Source: Hsuehochloa calcarea (lineage: Eukaryota > Streptophyta > Magnoliopsida > Poales > Poaceae). Taken from it: a stretch of DNA of 64,000 nucleotides. The stretch is taken from assembly GCA_036346395.1 (NCBI GenBank), contig CM070601.1:7819383-7883382 (forward strand). The letters run 5' to 3'. A program made the translations under genes and the position numbers. The notes under the pieces are model-generated. The model was not told the origin of the DNA. It made no database searches and saw only the letters and a program-made list of their open reading frames with translations. The number at the start of each line of letters is the position of its first letter. The stretch's first letter is position 1. Below, piece by piece: positions 25,310 to 36,237 of this stretch.

Positions 25310-27320
25310 TGTTAGAGATATGTTAGAGATAAGGTGTTAGAGATATGTTAGAGATAGAATCTATCTCTAATATATCCTTATCTGTACCTGTACTTCTATA
25401 TATATCACCCTTTGGGCCTCTCTTCAAAATACACACAATATATTCATAACATGGTATCAGAGCGAGGTTAGGGTTTTCTTACCTCAGCCGCCGCATCATC
25501 TTCCGTTGCCGCTGCCCCCGGGAGGACCAATCTCTACTCCCGGGGGCGGCCTTCTCCCTCGGCGATGGCTCGCTGCCTTGTCGACGACCGTGGCGAGCAC
25601 GAGCTCGCCTTACCCGCATCTGGGACGTCCTCTTCCTGCTTCCACTCAAGACTCCGCCTCTACCCGTCCTGCGCGGCCGGCAAGCTCCACCTCCACCTCG
25701 TCCTCGAGGATCCCTCATGAGCCGCCACATCAACATGTAGCGCCGCTACCCGGGCCTTCGCCGCCGCCATGGTCCGCTCCGGCCGCCGCCACTTGTGCCG
25801 CGAAGAAGTCCCACGCCACGCTCCAAGCCGCCTCCTCGCCGCCGCCGGCCCCGAGATGTGAAGCCACCGCCCGGTCGACGCGATGCCTCCGACGCTAGTC
25901 AAATAGGGTAGGGGGGAGGCGCGATTGGGGGCGATGGCGGGGAAGAAGTGGAAGGCGAGGCGGCGTGGGAGAGAGATGGGCCGGGCAACAGAGGGCATCC
26001 ATGGCATGGCGCTCGCCGGCTGGAAGGAGGGCTTGAGCCGCAGCTTCGCGCCTCACGCCCACCCTCACTTTCGGTGAGATGTTTCCTTACGTGTGGGTGC
26101 TTGACAAGCTCAAGGCTGAGCGTGAGAGAGGCATCACCATCGATATCGCCTGTGGAAGTTCAAGACTACCGAGTACTCACCGCACGGTCATTGATGCCCC
26201 GACACCGTGATTTCATCAAGAACATGATTCTTGGTACCTCTGGCCGATTGTCTTTGTCCTCATCATTGTTCCACCATTGGTGGTTTTGAGGGTGGTATCT
26301 CCAAGGACGGCCAGACCCGTGAGCACGCTCTCCTTTCTTTCACCCTTGGAGTTGAAGCGGAGAGGAAGTGATTTGTGCTTCGTATACCGCTTACATTGGT
26401 GGATCTTCTTTGTCGGTGGGGTGGAGATTGAGATTGAGTTTTGTTGTCGCTAGTCCCGATTACATGCTTTCTGCTGCTAGTTTTTACTGCTAGTTATCCT
26501 TAGGTTTTTCTTTCTGCTTTGTGTCGTTGCTTCCGTTGCGTTCATCCAAATCCGTAGCACTCAATTTTTGAGTTCGTCTAAGCCATGCGAGTCCACAAAT
26601 TTATTGTCAGTCATAGAGCATAGGAATTGCCTTATGCATGGCAGCAGCCGCCGCTCCTGCTGCTATTCTCTTCGAGCCGCTGCAGATCCGCCGCTCCAAG
26701 CTTTCAAGGCCGCCGCGCTTCTTCCATACTGCGTCTCCATTGTACTTCTTGTGCATTGCGCCGCTCTTCTTGTGCACTACGCCTCTGTTGCGCTTCTTGT
26801 GCATTGCGTTGCGCTTCTTTTGCACTGTGCATTCGTTGCGCTTCTTGTGCACTGCGTCGCCGCCGTCTTGGGCTACGATCTGCGCCGCCATGCTTCCACC
26901 TATTCCTATTCGACTTGATTTGATAGCTCTCTCTATTCATGTCGGTTTCATCATCTTCTTCGACCTGTTGCCGCGGTCGACTTCGCTCCTGCACCTTGTG
27001 CGTTATGAGCCGTCGCATGACACCGGATGAGAGGAGGTCTTTTGATACTCGACATATTTTCCAAAGAGGTGCATGCTACGACGACATTATCAAGATTCGG
27101 ACTTTGGATTTTCCATATTTTAGTATCAACCCTTTCTAAATGCAATGTTATTGCATACGCCTTGCATTTGAGGAGGGGTGTTAGAGATATGTTAGAGATA
27201 AGGTGTTAGAGATATGTTAGAGATAGAATCTATCTCTAATATATTCTTATCTGTACCTGTACTTCTATATATATCGCCCTTTGGGCCTCTCTTCAAAATA
27301 CACACAATATATTCGTAACA
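25310..27320 (+). mobile_element. Short-LTR non-autonomous retroelement (TRIM/SMART-like)
   Basis: Two 142-bp LTRs (25310-25451 and 27179-27320) begin TGTTAGAGATATG and end with TAACA. They differ at about three positions. The flanking 5-bp target duplication GTATG is at 25305-25309 and 27321-27325, and the empty site is visible in SMC3 copy 1 at about 19030. A primer site TGGTATCAGAGC follows the left LTR at 25452, and a purine tract (GAGGAGGGG) precedes the right LTR. The 1.73-kb interior has no gag, protease, integrase or RT, so it must have moved with proteins from another Copia element. It contains an eEF1A-derived piece and a tandem CTTCTTGTGCA-type array (about 26740-26860). The low LTR divergence indicates a recent insertion, after the SMC3 duplication. 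Confidence 0.9.
26076..26357 (+). pseudogene. Captured fragment of eEF1A coding sequence
   Basis: In the retroelement interior a stretch of about 94 codons resembles plant translation elongation factor 1-alpha, around residues 55-150 of the G domain. Readable blocks are WVLDKLKAERERGITID (switch I/G2 region), VIDAP then HRDFIKNMI (G3 region), and SKDGQTREHALL followed by FTLGV. Several 1-2 base indels break the frame, for example between VIDAP and HRDF where the G of the DxPGH box is lost. The G1 P-loop and later NKxD box are absent. It is a gene fragment transduced by the element, not a factor gene. No intron is seen within the captured part, which fits capture through RNA. Confidence 0.85.
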
Positions 27321-30300
27321 GTATGAACCATAATTGATTGGGTATGTTGTACCGTAGTAGAAGTGGCACTGTTCATGGATGCAGTACAACTACAGTGCCT
27401 TGACGGCCCTTGGTCCACAACAAGAGCCTTGTCTCATTTCCATCCTTTATGCCTGACTGGCAGCAGTTAGCTTGTCACAGAGAAATACTGTAAGCATTTA
27501 CAGAGCACACTTTCTAAATTAAGATGAGAGGATTCTAATCTATATTGAGACTATACGAGTGAAAAACAGTTCCAGAGGAACAGATGCATGATGTATCATT
27601 CATTTGTGCACGCAGTTATATAAACAAAGACCACAACACTAGTGCACAGCAAAAAATACAGATAAGATCCAACAAAAATCAGGAAAACAACACACAATTT
27701 CAAACAAATAAAGCTAACCCGAAGTAGTGCATAGTTTACACTTTATTCCCTGCAAGGCTGCAACTCTAGCATAGACCCTCCCTGTAACATCCCAAATTTC
27801 GCTTTCTCTAAAATTTAATTTCAAATTAATTATTTAAAATTATCTGGAATTTATTTGGATCTTATTTGTATTTCATGTGTGTTACTGGAAGAAAGTTTCA
27901 AATTTCAAAACTCCTTGTCCAATCAAAATTCCAAAAATTCAAATTCAAATCTAAATCTCCAGAAAAATATTCGTTCTAATCTCTTGGCCCAATCTATTTA
28001 TTTATTTATTTATTTATTTATTTTGCTCTTCTTTCTTTTTCTAAAAAAAATAAAAATAAAAATCCCATTTCCCGTCGAGTCACCCATCCGGGAATTGCTC
28101 CCGAGATGTGCTCGCTTAACTCCCCAACCAGCCGACTGCTGCTAGCCGACCGTTTGGATCCTGAAATTACTGAACTAAAGGAGAAGTTTCTCTTGTGTAA
28201 AAATAGTCGGATTGAGGTTGTTGAAGCAAATTTAGTAACCATGTTTGTTGTTCCCATAGATGCCTTTATCAGCTCTAAAGCGGTTACAAACTATTATGTA
28301 GATTGAAACAAGAAAGGAAGAGTTGGAGACCAATCTATCAACTAATCTTATGAGGCGCCAGAAAGAGCTGGAAGCAATAATTTCATCTGCAGATTCTAAA
28401 ACCTTGCCTCTGGAAGTTGAATCAAAAGAGCAAGAATTGAAAAGTTCTAAGAGGAGTCTCGATGAGTTGACCGCAATGTTTAAGGGTAGATTCACTGCTT
28501 GATTTCTCTTTTCCTTTTATGTTATGCTGAACGCTTCTTAAGCCTTATATTTTTAACTCAAACGATCCTTTGGACAGCTAATGTCGATGCTATTAATAAC
28601 TTTACGAGAAAGATGGAGGAACTGAAAAGACAAAGGGATGATTTGAAGGTAACTTATATTATAGCTATGGGCTTTTTTGTCTGAACTCACTGTTGTTGTT
28701 GACTTGCTATGTAACAACATATCTTTAAATGCAGACTCTTGAAGCTAATTTGGAGCAGACTGTGCAAGATGGGGCCAAGGACTTGGAACAGTTGATGAAC
28801 AGCAGGAGCATGCATCTAGCTAAGCAAGAGGAGTCTATGAGGAAGATCCGGGACTTGGGCTCATTGCCTGCTGATGCATTTGAAATGTAATGCATTTCCA
28901 AGCCTGTTTCCTTTGGTGTCTCTACGTAGTTGACTATCTCAATGAATGTAAACCATGTTCTGTTTGCATTTTCCTTAAGCTGCCAAACTGCCTGAATGAG
29001 TCAGAATGCATACGTTTCTGTTTAGGGCTTTTCAGTAGATAAATATTACGGTGCTGTAATGCTGCGTTACCTTATTTTGTCTGGCCAATATTGTAGGTAC
29101 AAGAGAAAAAACAAGAAACAGCTGCAGAAAATGCTTTATGACTGCAATGAGCAGTTGAAGCAATTTAGTCATGTCAACAAAAAGGCTCTTGACCAGTATG
29201 TGAACTTCACAGAACAACGCGAACAACTGCAGAGAAGACGGGCTGAACTTGATGCTGGCGATGAAGTACGTTTTTCCATCGCTACAGTTGTTTCTGTTTC
29301 CCTTCTGAGTATCCTATGCTTAGAATCTCATAAAATCTACTGGTCAATATTGCAGAAAATTAGAGAACTCATATCAGTTTTAGACCAAAGGAAGGATGAA
29401 TCAATTGAGCGCACATTTAAAGGAGTTGCAAGGCACTTCCGCGAAGTGTTCTCTGAACTAGTGCAAGGCGGTCATGGATACTTGGTTATGATGAAGAAAA
29501 AGGTTTCTTTTCCTTGTTTTACCTACCGACATTGCTTATATGTCATGCACTTTTAGCCCAGTTATCCAGTGTGTACACTTGGTTGTGGTGAATTCAAGTT
29601 TTGCCTATCACCTGTATGCCAATTAAATTTGTTATGTTTTGTTTTATCTCTGGGTTCTTGAATGCAAAAACAATCACATGCTAAGTTCGGTTTCCAAATC
29701 AAGCTGACACATTTTATAATTTCGAATTTTGATCTTATGGTCTTTGCCTGGAGTTCCCTGAAAATTTTCTCTGCACGTGTGCTGCCTTAAAGGTGAGTTC
29801 TCTTCTTACTTTATGTTTCCCTTTCTGGTAGGATGGTAATGCAGGTGATGATGATAATGATGAGGACGGGTCTCATGAACCAGATCCTGAAGGGAGAATG
29901 GAGAAGTACATTGGTGTGAAAGTCAAGGCATGTCTTGTTTTCAGAGGCTTTTTATGTATTCCCGCATATATACTATTGTTATCCCTTTTAGCAATACATC
30001 CTAAAAATCAAGATGATGTTTTTTTTAAAAATACTGTTCCAAAGTTGTTATGCTCTTCCCGGATTAATGTTGTGACGATATTCTGTATAAGCTTTCCTGA
30101 AACTTCTAAAGGAGTACTCATGTTTCAGGTTTCCTTTACTGGCAAAGGAGAAACTCAGTCTATGAAACAATTGTCTGGGGGGCAGAAGACAGTGGTGGCA
30201 TTAACACTGATTTTTGCTATCCAACGATGTGCTCCAGCTCCATTCTATCTGTTTGATGAGATTGATGCTGCTCTGGATCCGCAGTACCGAACAGCTGTTG

Positions 30301-30472
30301 GGAGTATCCTTTCTATTTCTTCTCCCGAGTGTTTATCCTCACCATAAAAGAATCTTGTTGTGTTTGTTATCGTCTCCATGATATTTCTGTGATATGACTC
30401 GTGTTCTAGTGTCTAGCTATATGCATGCTCAATGCCTCTATTGTGTTCATTTTAGCGAAAGCACATTGAAAA

Positions 30473-33400
30473 TGATGGAGAAGTCTCTGTGTTTTGTCTG
30501 GTGCTTGTGGGGCTACAGCACATGGTCAAGGACATCATCTTGACTGTCATAGGACAGCAGCTTTAAGGATAGCATCTTGGTGTCATAGGGCAGCTGACTT
30601 TAAGAATGACATCTTGATCATCATAGGACCAGACTTTAAGGACAGCATCTTGATCTGTCCTTATGCAAGATCTTAGACAAAGATCTTAGCATATGCTTGG
30701 TGGTTGGCAGGCCTATAATATGTATCCCCAACCCTCAAAGTTGGCATGGTATTGTGTTAGAAATAAACAAAGAAAAATTGCCTCATCTCCAAGTGTCATC
30801 CTCTCCATGAGAGTAAGGATCTTGCTAACACCAACAAACAAGAGTCCAATGAGTAACAAGTGGTATCGAGTCTTACTATCCTCGTAGCTTGAGCATCTCT
30901 TGCTCATCTCCGTCTCGGCCTCGCGGCCTGCACCCAGTAGCAAGAGATGGCGGCTCCATTTGTCCCGCTCCTCTCCTGGAGAGGCAAAGAACTCGTCGAA
31001 GCAACCCTCTCTCCACGCGGCCCCCGATGCGCGCCATGTCCGCAGGCGATCTCGGCCTTCGGTCGCCTCGAGCACTCGGCGTCGGCAGAGACGGCCGAGC
31101 TTCGCTTCGCCGAGCACAGTGAGCAGCGAAGCGAAGCAGCGGGCAGAGACTGCATGGCAGCAAAAAAGCGTCAAGTGGCGGCCGGAGGCGGAGCGGCAAA
31201 GAACAGAGCGGAGAGCGGAAGCGGCGGCGGCAGATCTGCACAGGCGTGTGGCAAGCAGCGAAGGTCAAGGCTTTGGCGGCAAAGAACAAAGACTCCATAT
31301 CCGCCGATAGCCAATAGCAACGCGGATCTTGAGCGGCTGGAGGAGAGGAAGCTGGCGAGCGGCGCGGCGGCGGCACGCGCCGCCACGGCACGGCGGCGCA
31401 AATTTCGTGACAGCATGGACGCGCGGTGGCGGCCTCTGGAGGCGCGCCGCGGCGGCGACGACGTCGGGTCGACGGAGGCGCGCCTTCACAGCGACGCGGC
31501 TCTCTCCCGAGACGGTACCATGGTCACCACGGTACTGTGTCGTCGTCGGGGCGTCGGCCCCGGCGGGTGGCCTACCCTCACCAAGACCAACTATGTCGAG
31601 TGGGGCTGCGGTGATGAGGTAAAACTCAGCGCGGCATATGTGGGATGCGCAGACGTGCGGCGGCGTCGACTACGACCGGGATCGAGCGGCTGGATGCTCT
31701 CATCACTGCGATCCCGCCCGAGATGCGCTTCGCTACCAACAAGCGGATCGCCAAAGAGGCTTGGGACGCCATCGCTGCGAAGACGCGGCAGCCGGCCGCG
31801 CCGCAAGTCTACATTGCGAGCACGCCGCGACGGAGTGGGAGCACTTGGCCTTCAAGCGGTGAGGGCGTGGATGACTTTGTTCTCCGTCTCAACACTCGCT
31901 GCGAAGCCGGGTGCGATTCGGCGACGACACCTACGACGAGGAGAGAGCGTGGAAAAGCTCTTCCGCTGCGTCCCGAGAAGTACAAGCGGGCGGCTCGCTC
32001 GATCGAGTCTCTGCTGGATCTCCACGATGACAATCGAGGAGGCTTTGGGTCGCCTCAAGGTTGTTGATGGCGATGAGCCACATCGCTCTCGGGACCCGTC
32101 TCCATTGGCGGAAGCTCCTCCTCGCTCGGGAAGCGGTGGGTCGCGGCCAAGGTGACGGGAAGAAGGGAGCCTTCTTCCACGACAGCGCCGCAAGCATGGC
32201 AAGCGCGGCAAGTCAGCGCAAAGACGCCGAGCATGGGCGCGAGGACGTCTTAGGGTAATGATCGTGGGCGCCCGGTGCGGCGCGGCTGGCAAGCAAAAGC
32301 AAGACGAGAGCGACTCTTGCCACAAGCCGCGGCAAGCTTGGTCATTGGGCCAAGGAGTGTCGGATACCACGACGCGCCAGCCCACGTCGCGCGGAGAGGA
32401 GGAGGAGCGTGGCGCTGTTCATTGCTCATGCGAGCATCGAACTACCTCTGCGGCACGGGCGCAGGCTCTCTCCTCCACCTTGACGAGCCAAAAGCACACG
32501 CCTCCTCGGCGGCGATTCAAGCAGCGACAAGACCGACGGGTGGTGCCTCGACACCGCGCCACCCACCACATGACCGGGCGGCGGGAGTTCTTCTCCGAGC
32601 TCGACCCAGGCGTTCGAGGCACCGTCAAGTTCGGCGACGCCTCCGCCGTGGAGATCAAAGGCGTCGGCTCTGTCGTCTTAAGATCGGGCGAGCAGCGGCA
32701 TTTGCACCGGTGTCTACTACATCCAGCGTTGAGGAACTCCATCATCGACTTGGGGCGGTGGATGAGAACGGATCGCGCGTGGAGATCGAGCACGGTGGTG
32801 TCGCAGACAGGATCATCGCCACGGCTCCTCGTCAAGGTCAACAGAGCAACCGCCTACGTCCTTCACGCGCAGCAGTGGCGCAACCTCGTGTCTTGCGGAC
32901 CCGCCGCGACGACGACGCTTGGAGGCGGCACGGCGTTTTGGGCACCTCAACTTTGAGGCCCTAAGGCGGCTTCGGCAAAGAAGGAGATGGTGCGGGGCAT
33001 GCCGCACGTCGACCACGTGGAGCGATTCTGCGACACTGCGCCCTCACCAAGTGCGGCGCTCTCTTCCCTCGCCAAAGCGAGCTTCGCGCCAAGGAGAAAG
33101 CCGAGCTCGACACGGTGACCTCTGTGGCCCGTGACACCGGCTACACGGAGGCCGGCGCTACTTCCTCCTCCTCGTCGACGATGTGTCCCGCTACATGTGG
33201 TATCATCGCCCCGGCGTCAAAGGCGTACTGCGGACGCCATCAAGCGTCTTCAAGTTCTTTGCGAGGCGAGCGCGCCACAAGCCGGGTCCTACGCACGGAC
33301 AACGGCGGTGAGTTCACGGCGGCCGAGTTTGCGGCGTCTTCGCGCCGACGAGGGATCCATCGTCGCTTCTCGCGCGCCACACACCCGCAGTGAGCGGCGT

Positions 33401-33650
33401 CGTCGAACGCCGCAACCCGACGGTGGTGGCCACCGCCGCGCCTCCTCGGCGAGAGGATGCGGCACTCTCTTGGGGTGGCGGTAATGATCGCCGTCTACCG
33501 CTCAACCGCTCCCCCACCAAGGCCCTCGGCGGCAAGGCGCCATACGAGGCACAGCACGGCGCAAGCCCGCGGTGAACCACCTCCGTGTCTTCTACCGTGC
33601 GGCCTTCGTCAAGAGCTCAACCACGTCGGCAAGCTCGGCGACCACGCTAT
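30473..33650 (+). mobile_element. Copia retrotransposon, 5' part, heavily decayed
   Basis: The 5' LTR (30473-30858, TGATGGAG...TAACA) contains three imperfect copies of an ACTTTAAGGACAGCATCTTG unit (30545-30660). A primer site TGGTATCGAG lies at 30861. The GC-rich interior reads, across many frameshifts, as gag (TKTNYVEW at about 31580, DDFVLRLNT at about 31870, EKYKRAARSIESLLDL), a gag zinc-knuckle region near 32310, protease (THHMTGRREFF at about 32565, with the DTGA site frameshifted), integrase zinc finger and core (RTDNGGEFTAAEF at about 33295, VVERRN, LNRSPTKAL). It stops near 33650; RT, RNase H and the 3' LTR are missing. Frequent single-base indels mean no polyprotein is encoded. Confidence 0.85.
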
Positions 33651-33860
33651 TGTCAAACAATGTAAACATGACCAATTTTACTACAAAAAATTGTAGTAAG
33701 GCTGAGATTCTATTAGGTTTAAAAAAAATGACCATTTGCGCTACGGTAAGTCAGAAACAACCGGTTGATGTGCATGACTACTTTGGTACAAGCCCCTAGA
33801 CTAATTTCAAGGGTACAATTTTACAGTTAATGTCATTGCAGCAGCAGCAGCAGCAGCACT
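33651..33860. other. Short AT-rich spacer with GCA microsatellite
   Basis: This lies between the truncated Copia and the reverse-strand exons below. A GCA/CAG repeat of about seven units occupies 33838-33858. Nothing else is recognised. Confidence 0.5.
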
Positions 33861-34180
33861 TCATGATAAGCACTTTTGTTGGTGTACTTCTGTTTCAAGT
33901 ATTTGTACCTTCATGAAGAGTGCAGCCACGTTTATGCTGCAAGTGGATTTGCATTTCTGCCCGATTTGGTTCCCATATCCAAGCTGATTTGGTGTCGATA
34001 CTTGATAGATATTTCTAGCAACATAATAATCCTTTCTGGACTCTTCACTATATCCTGGTGGTATACCGAAAACAAGTCGCAGTATATAATTCCTTCCGCG
34101 TCGAAATTCCACCAGTAGAATTGATTTTCTGAAAGTCTATGATGGATTGTACTTCGGGCAAGAACTTCTGCAGTTCCGCC
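33861..34180 (-). pseudogene. Unidentified reverse-strand gene, downstream exon(s), split by Copia
   Basis: The reverse strand has open frames that look coding. One reads GTAEVLARSTIHHRLSEN then FYWWNFDAEGI from 34175 downward. An overlapping second frame includes FGIPPGYSEESRKDYY and TPNQLGYGNQIG down to about 33920. A Copia element (34181-39860) with a 5-bp target duplication lies at its 5' edge. Removing the element joins this segment to an acceptor-like TACTGCTAG at 39866-39874. The neighbouring upstream exon 39940-40051 is in compatible phase. I do not recognise the protein family. The change of frame between the two coding-looking parts means either an unseen intron or a frameshift. Confidence 0.4.
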
Positions 34181-34574
34181 TGTTGGAATGAACCCTTTTT
34201 CTATTCTAAAGGGTCTAAAGACCAATATATACTAGAGTTATGTGTGTATGAAAATATGTAAAGAACATCATATATAAGTTATATCTAACACCCCTCTCAA
34301 ACTCGTGGTGGATCAACAATACTAAGTTTGGAGAGGTAGAAGCTGTGCTGAGCTCTAGTCTGTGACTTGGCGAAGAAATCTGCTAACTGAAACTCCGAAG
34401 GTATATACTAGATAGCAATAACTTAGTCCTGCACCTGCGATCTTTTGAATAAAACATCCACTCCAATATGCTTGGTGAGCTCATGGTTCACTGATCTCGA
34501 GTACCAGTACTGTCTAATAGGAGAGGAGTCGGTGCAGAAGTGTAAACACCAAAATCCTCAAGTAGCCACCGAAA

Positions 34575-35768
34575 CTAAGTGATATCAGCTGTCAACGCCA
34601 CCATGGCTCGCAACTCAACCTCAGCACTCGAACAGGAAACGACAATCTGCTTTTTGGTCTTCCAGGCAATCAGAGAGAAGCTAAGTAAAACACCATAGAC
34701 AGAAAGTGACCGGTGATCAAAAGGATCGCTAGTCCAGGTTGCATCAGAGTACGTCTGAAGTTGCAAAGGACTGGAACAAGGAAAGAAAAGGCCACGACTG
34801 ATGGTCTCATGAAGATATCGCAGAACATGTAGGACGTGACTATAGTGCAGTTGAGTGGGAGCAAAAATGAACAGACTTAAAATGTGAATATAATGAGAAA
34901 TGTCAGGTTCAGTGATCCCAATGTAGACAAGACTCCCGACAAGATGACGGTAGTGAGTGAGATCCTCAAGAAGATCCACATCAGTAGGCCAAAGGTGAAC
35001 ACTAAGCTCTATAGGAGTGTCCACTGTGCGCTGATCAGTGAGACAAGCGCAAGCAAGGATATCCTGAATGTACTTCTCTTGGGAGAGGTAAAAACCCTCG
35101 GGCGTAGAAGTGATCTCAATCCCAAGAAAGTAACAAAGAGGACCCAAATCAGACATCAAGAACTGCTCACTAAGACGCTCTTTCACAAAATCAATGTATT
35201 GAGAGTCGTTCCCAGTAATAATCATATCATCCACATAGAGAAAGAGGAGCGTCTGACCCTGAGGAGGGGTGTGTACTAAGAGAGCAGGGTCGTGATCACT
35301 TGCGGACAAGTCGACAACAGTGACAATAGAGGAGAAGCAGTCAAACCAAGCACGCGGAGCTTGCTTGAGCCCATAGAGAGAGTGACGAAGGAGACAAACC
35401 TTACCATCAGGGACAAAATACCCAAGGAGCGGCTGTATGTATACCTCCTCACGTAGCTCGCCATTGATTAATGCATTCTTGATGTTCATATGATAGATGG
35501 ACCACTGTCGAACAGAGGCCACAACAAAGAGAGTGCTTACCATGGTCATGTGGGCGACATGAGCGAATGTCTCATCGTAGTTACGGCCATGCTTTTGCTG
35601 AAAACCACGTGCCACAAGATGAGCCTCGTAACGTTCAAGAGAACCATCCGAGAAGGTATTGATCTTGTACACCCACTTACACGTGAATACGTGATAGGAG
35701 TGACACGCACAGTAAGGGCACAAGATCGAAAGTGCTTGTATGCTCCAAAGCAGAATCTCCTTAGACAT
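34575..35768 (-). CDS. Copia reverse transcriptase and RNase H (partial polyprotein)
   Basis: A reverse-strand open frame of 397 codons covers Copia RT and RNase H. RT blocks include CKWVYKI, LVARGFQQKHGRNYDETFA, YGLKQAPRAW and the catalytic box FLYVDDMI with both aspartates. RNase H blocks include YSDATWTSDPFDHRS and CSSAEVELRAM. The YGLKQAPRAW and YVDD motifs are characteristic of Copia pol. The ATG given by the frame is internal; the true product would be a gag-pol polyprotein. The frame is well kept for an element whose LTRs have diverged this much, but the upstream parts are broken, so autonomous activity is unlikely. Confidence 0.85.
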   Translation of the reverse strand: MSKEILLWSIQALSILCPYCACHSYHVFTCKWVYKINTFSDGSLERYEAHLVARGFQQKHGRNYDETFAHVAHMTMVSTLFVVASVRQWSIYHMNIKNALINGELREEVYIQPLLGYFVPDGKVCLLRHSLYGLKQAPRAWFDCFSSIVTVVDLSASDHDPALLVHTPPQGQTLLFLYVDDMIITGNDSQYIDFVKERLSEQFLMSDLGPLCYFLGIEITSTPEGFYLSQEKYIQDILACACLTDQRTVDTPIELSVHLWPTDVDLLEDLTHYRHLVGSLVYIGITEPDISHYIHILSLFIFAPTQLHYSHVLHVLRYLHETISRGLFFPCSSPLQLQTYSDATWTSDPFDHRSLSVYGVLLSFSLIAWKTKKQIVVSCSSAEVELRAMVALTADIT

Positions 35769-36237
35769 CGCGAGCTACCACTCAGGGTGAGTTGCAGCTT
35801 CACAGTAGGTTGTAGGCACAAAAAGAGCCCGCGGTGCGAAGCCATAGGGCTCAGGGGGCCTGACAGTGTGACGATCACGAAGATCGTATCTGGGAGGAGA
35901 AGATGGAGCAGGACCCGACAAGGAAGGAGAAGAAGAATTGGAAACAGGGCCCAGTAAGGATGAATGCTCAACTAGAGAAAGAAGATTAGGCCGAGGACAG
36001 TAAGAGTAGTGCAGAGGAAATGGTACAACCTCAACAAAAGAGCTTGAAGGAAACTCCATAGGAGAGGGAACAGGTGGAGCCGGAGGAGAGGGAAGCGAAG
36101 AAGGTGGAGGCGGAAGTGAAATAGAAGTGGAAAGTTGAGTGTAAGAAAAAGTTAGAAAGAAAATCGATTCAACAAGAGAATCTGAGCAGGCAATGAAGGG
36201 GCGAGGGTAGTAAGGCAGTGTAAGATCGAGGAGGCAG
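35769..36237 (-). pseudogene. Copia pol linker between integrase and RT
   Basis: The reverse-strand frame about 35775-36059 contains YDLRDR and a Pro/Ser-rich stretch typical of the variable segment after Copia integrase. It continues upstream to about 36237, where a repeat insertion interrupts it. The matching integrase end resumes beyond 38373 with KCIFLGYN-type sequence. Confidence 0.7.

Larger units (their letters stand above)
23818..30303 (+). pseudogene. SMC3: SMC3 partial second copy (no start, hinge or last exon)
   Basis: Exons parallel to copy 1 lie at 23818-24063, 24141-24262, 24338-24482, 24727-24758, 28146-28216, 28302-28485, 28578-28648, 28735-28886, 29097-29265, 29356-29502, 29832-29927 and 30129-30303. 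It begins in the N-terminal coiled coil and ends after Walker B (FDEIDAALD), so it has neither the Walker A exons nor the D-loop/C-terminal exon. Unlike copy 1 it keeps the signature motif SMKQLSGGQK. Differences go both ways: copy 2 keeps family-typical residues at MRRQKELEA, DDLK and LQKEIDD where copy 1 has S, W and D, but has RCAPAPF where copy 1 keeps RCDPAPF. A retroelement sits in the gap intron. It is certainly non-functional alone. Confidence 0.9.
23130..30473 (+). repeat. Tandem duplication unit, copy 2 (with 2.0-kb insertion)
   Basis: This is the second copy of 16844-22149. The size difference of about 2.04 kb is nearly all explained by the retroelement at 25310-27320 plus its 5-bp target duplication. 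A TTTA microsatellite (about 27996-28021) is expanded relative to copy 1. The copy ends exactly where a Copia LTR begins (TGATGGAG at 30473), so its original right end may have been lost to, or overwritten by, that insertion. Confidence 0.9.

Noticed and set aside
26076..26357. A genuine eEF1A gene
   Set aside because: Only part of the G domain is present, with several indels, inside a retroelement bounded by LTRs and a target duplication.
26568..26923. Overlapping Leu/Cys-rich frames that look like membrane proteins
   Set aside because: They arise from a CTTCTTGTGCA-type tandem array inside the short-LTR retroelement and occur in all frames.
14495..30303. Two adjacent functional SMC3 genes
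   Set aside because: Copy 2 has no start, Walker A or last exon, both lack the hinge, and copy 1 has two frameshifting deletions.
30947..32155. A 402-codon forward open frame that could be taken as a novel Arg/Ala-rich protein
   Set aside because: It lies in the wrong frame over decayed Copia gag, whose true peptides are readable in neighbouring frames. GC richness opens long spurious frames here.
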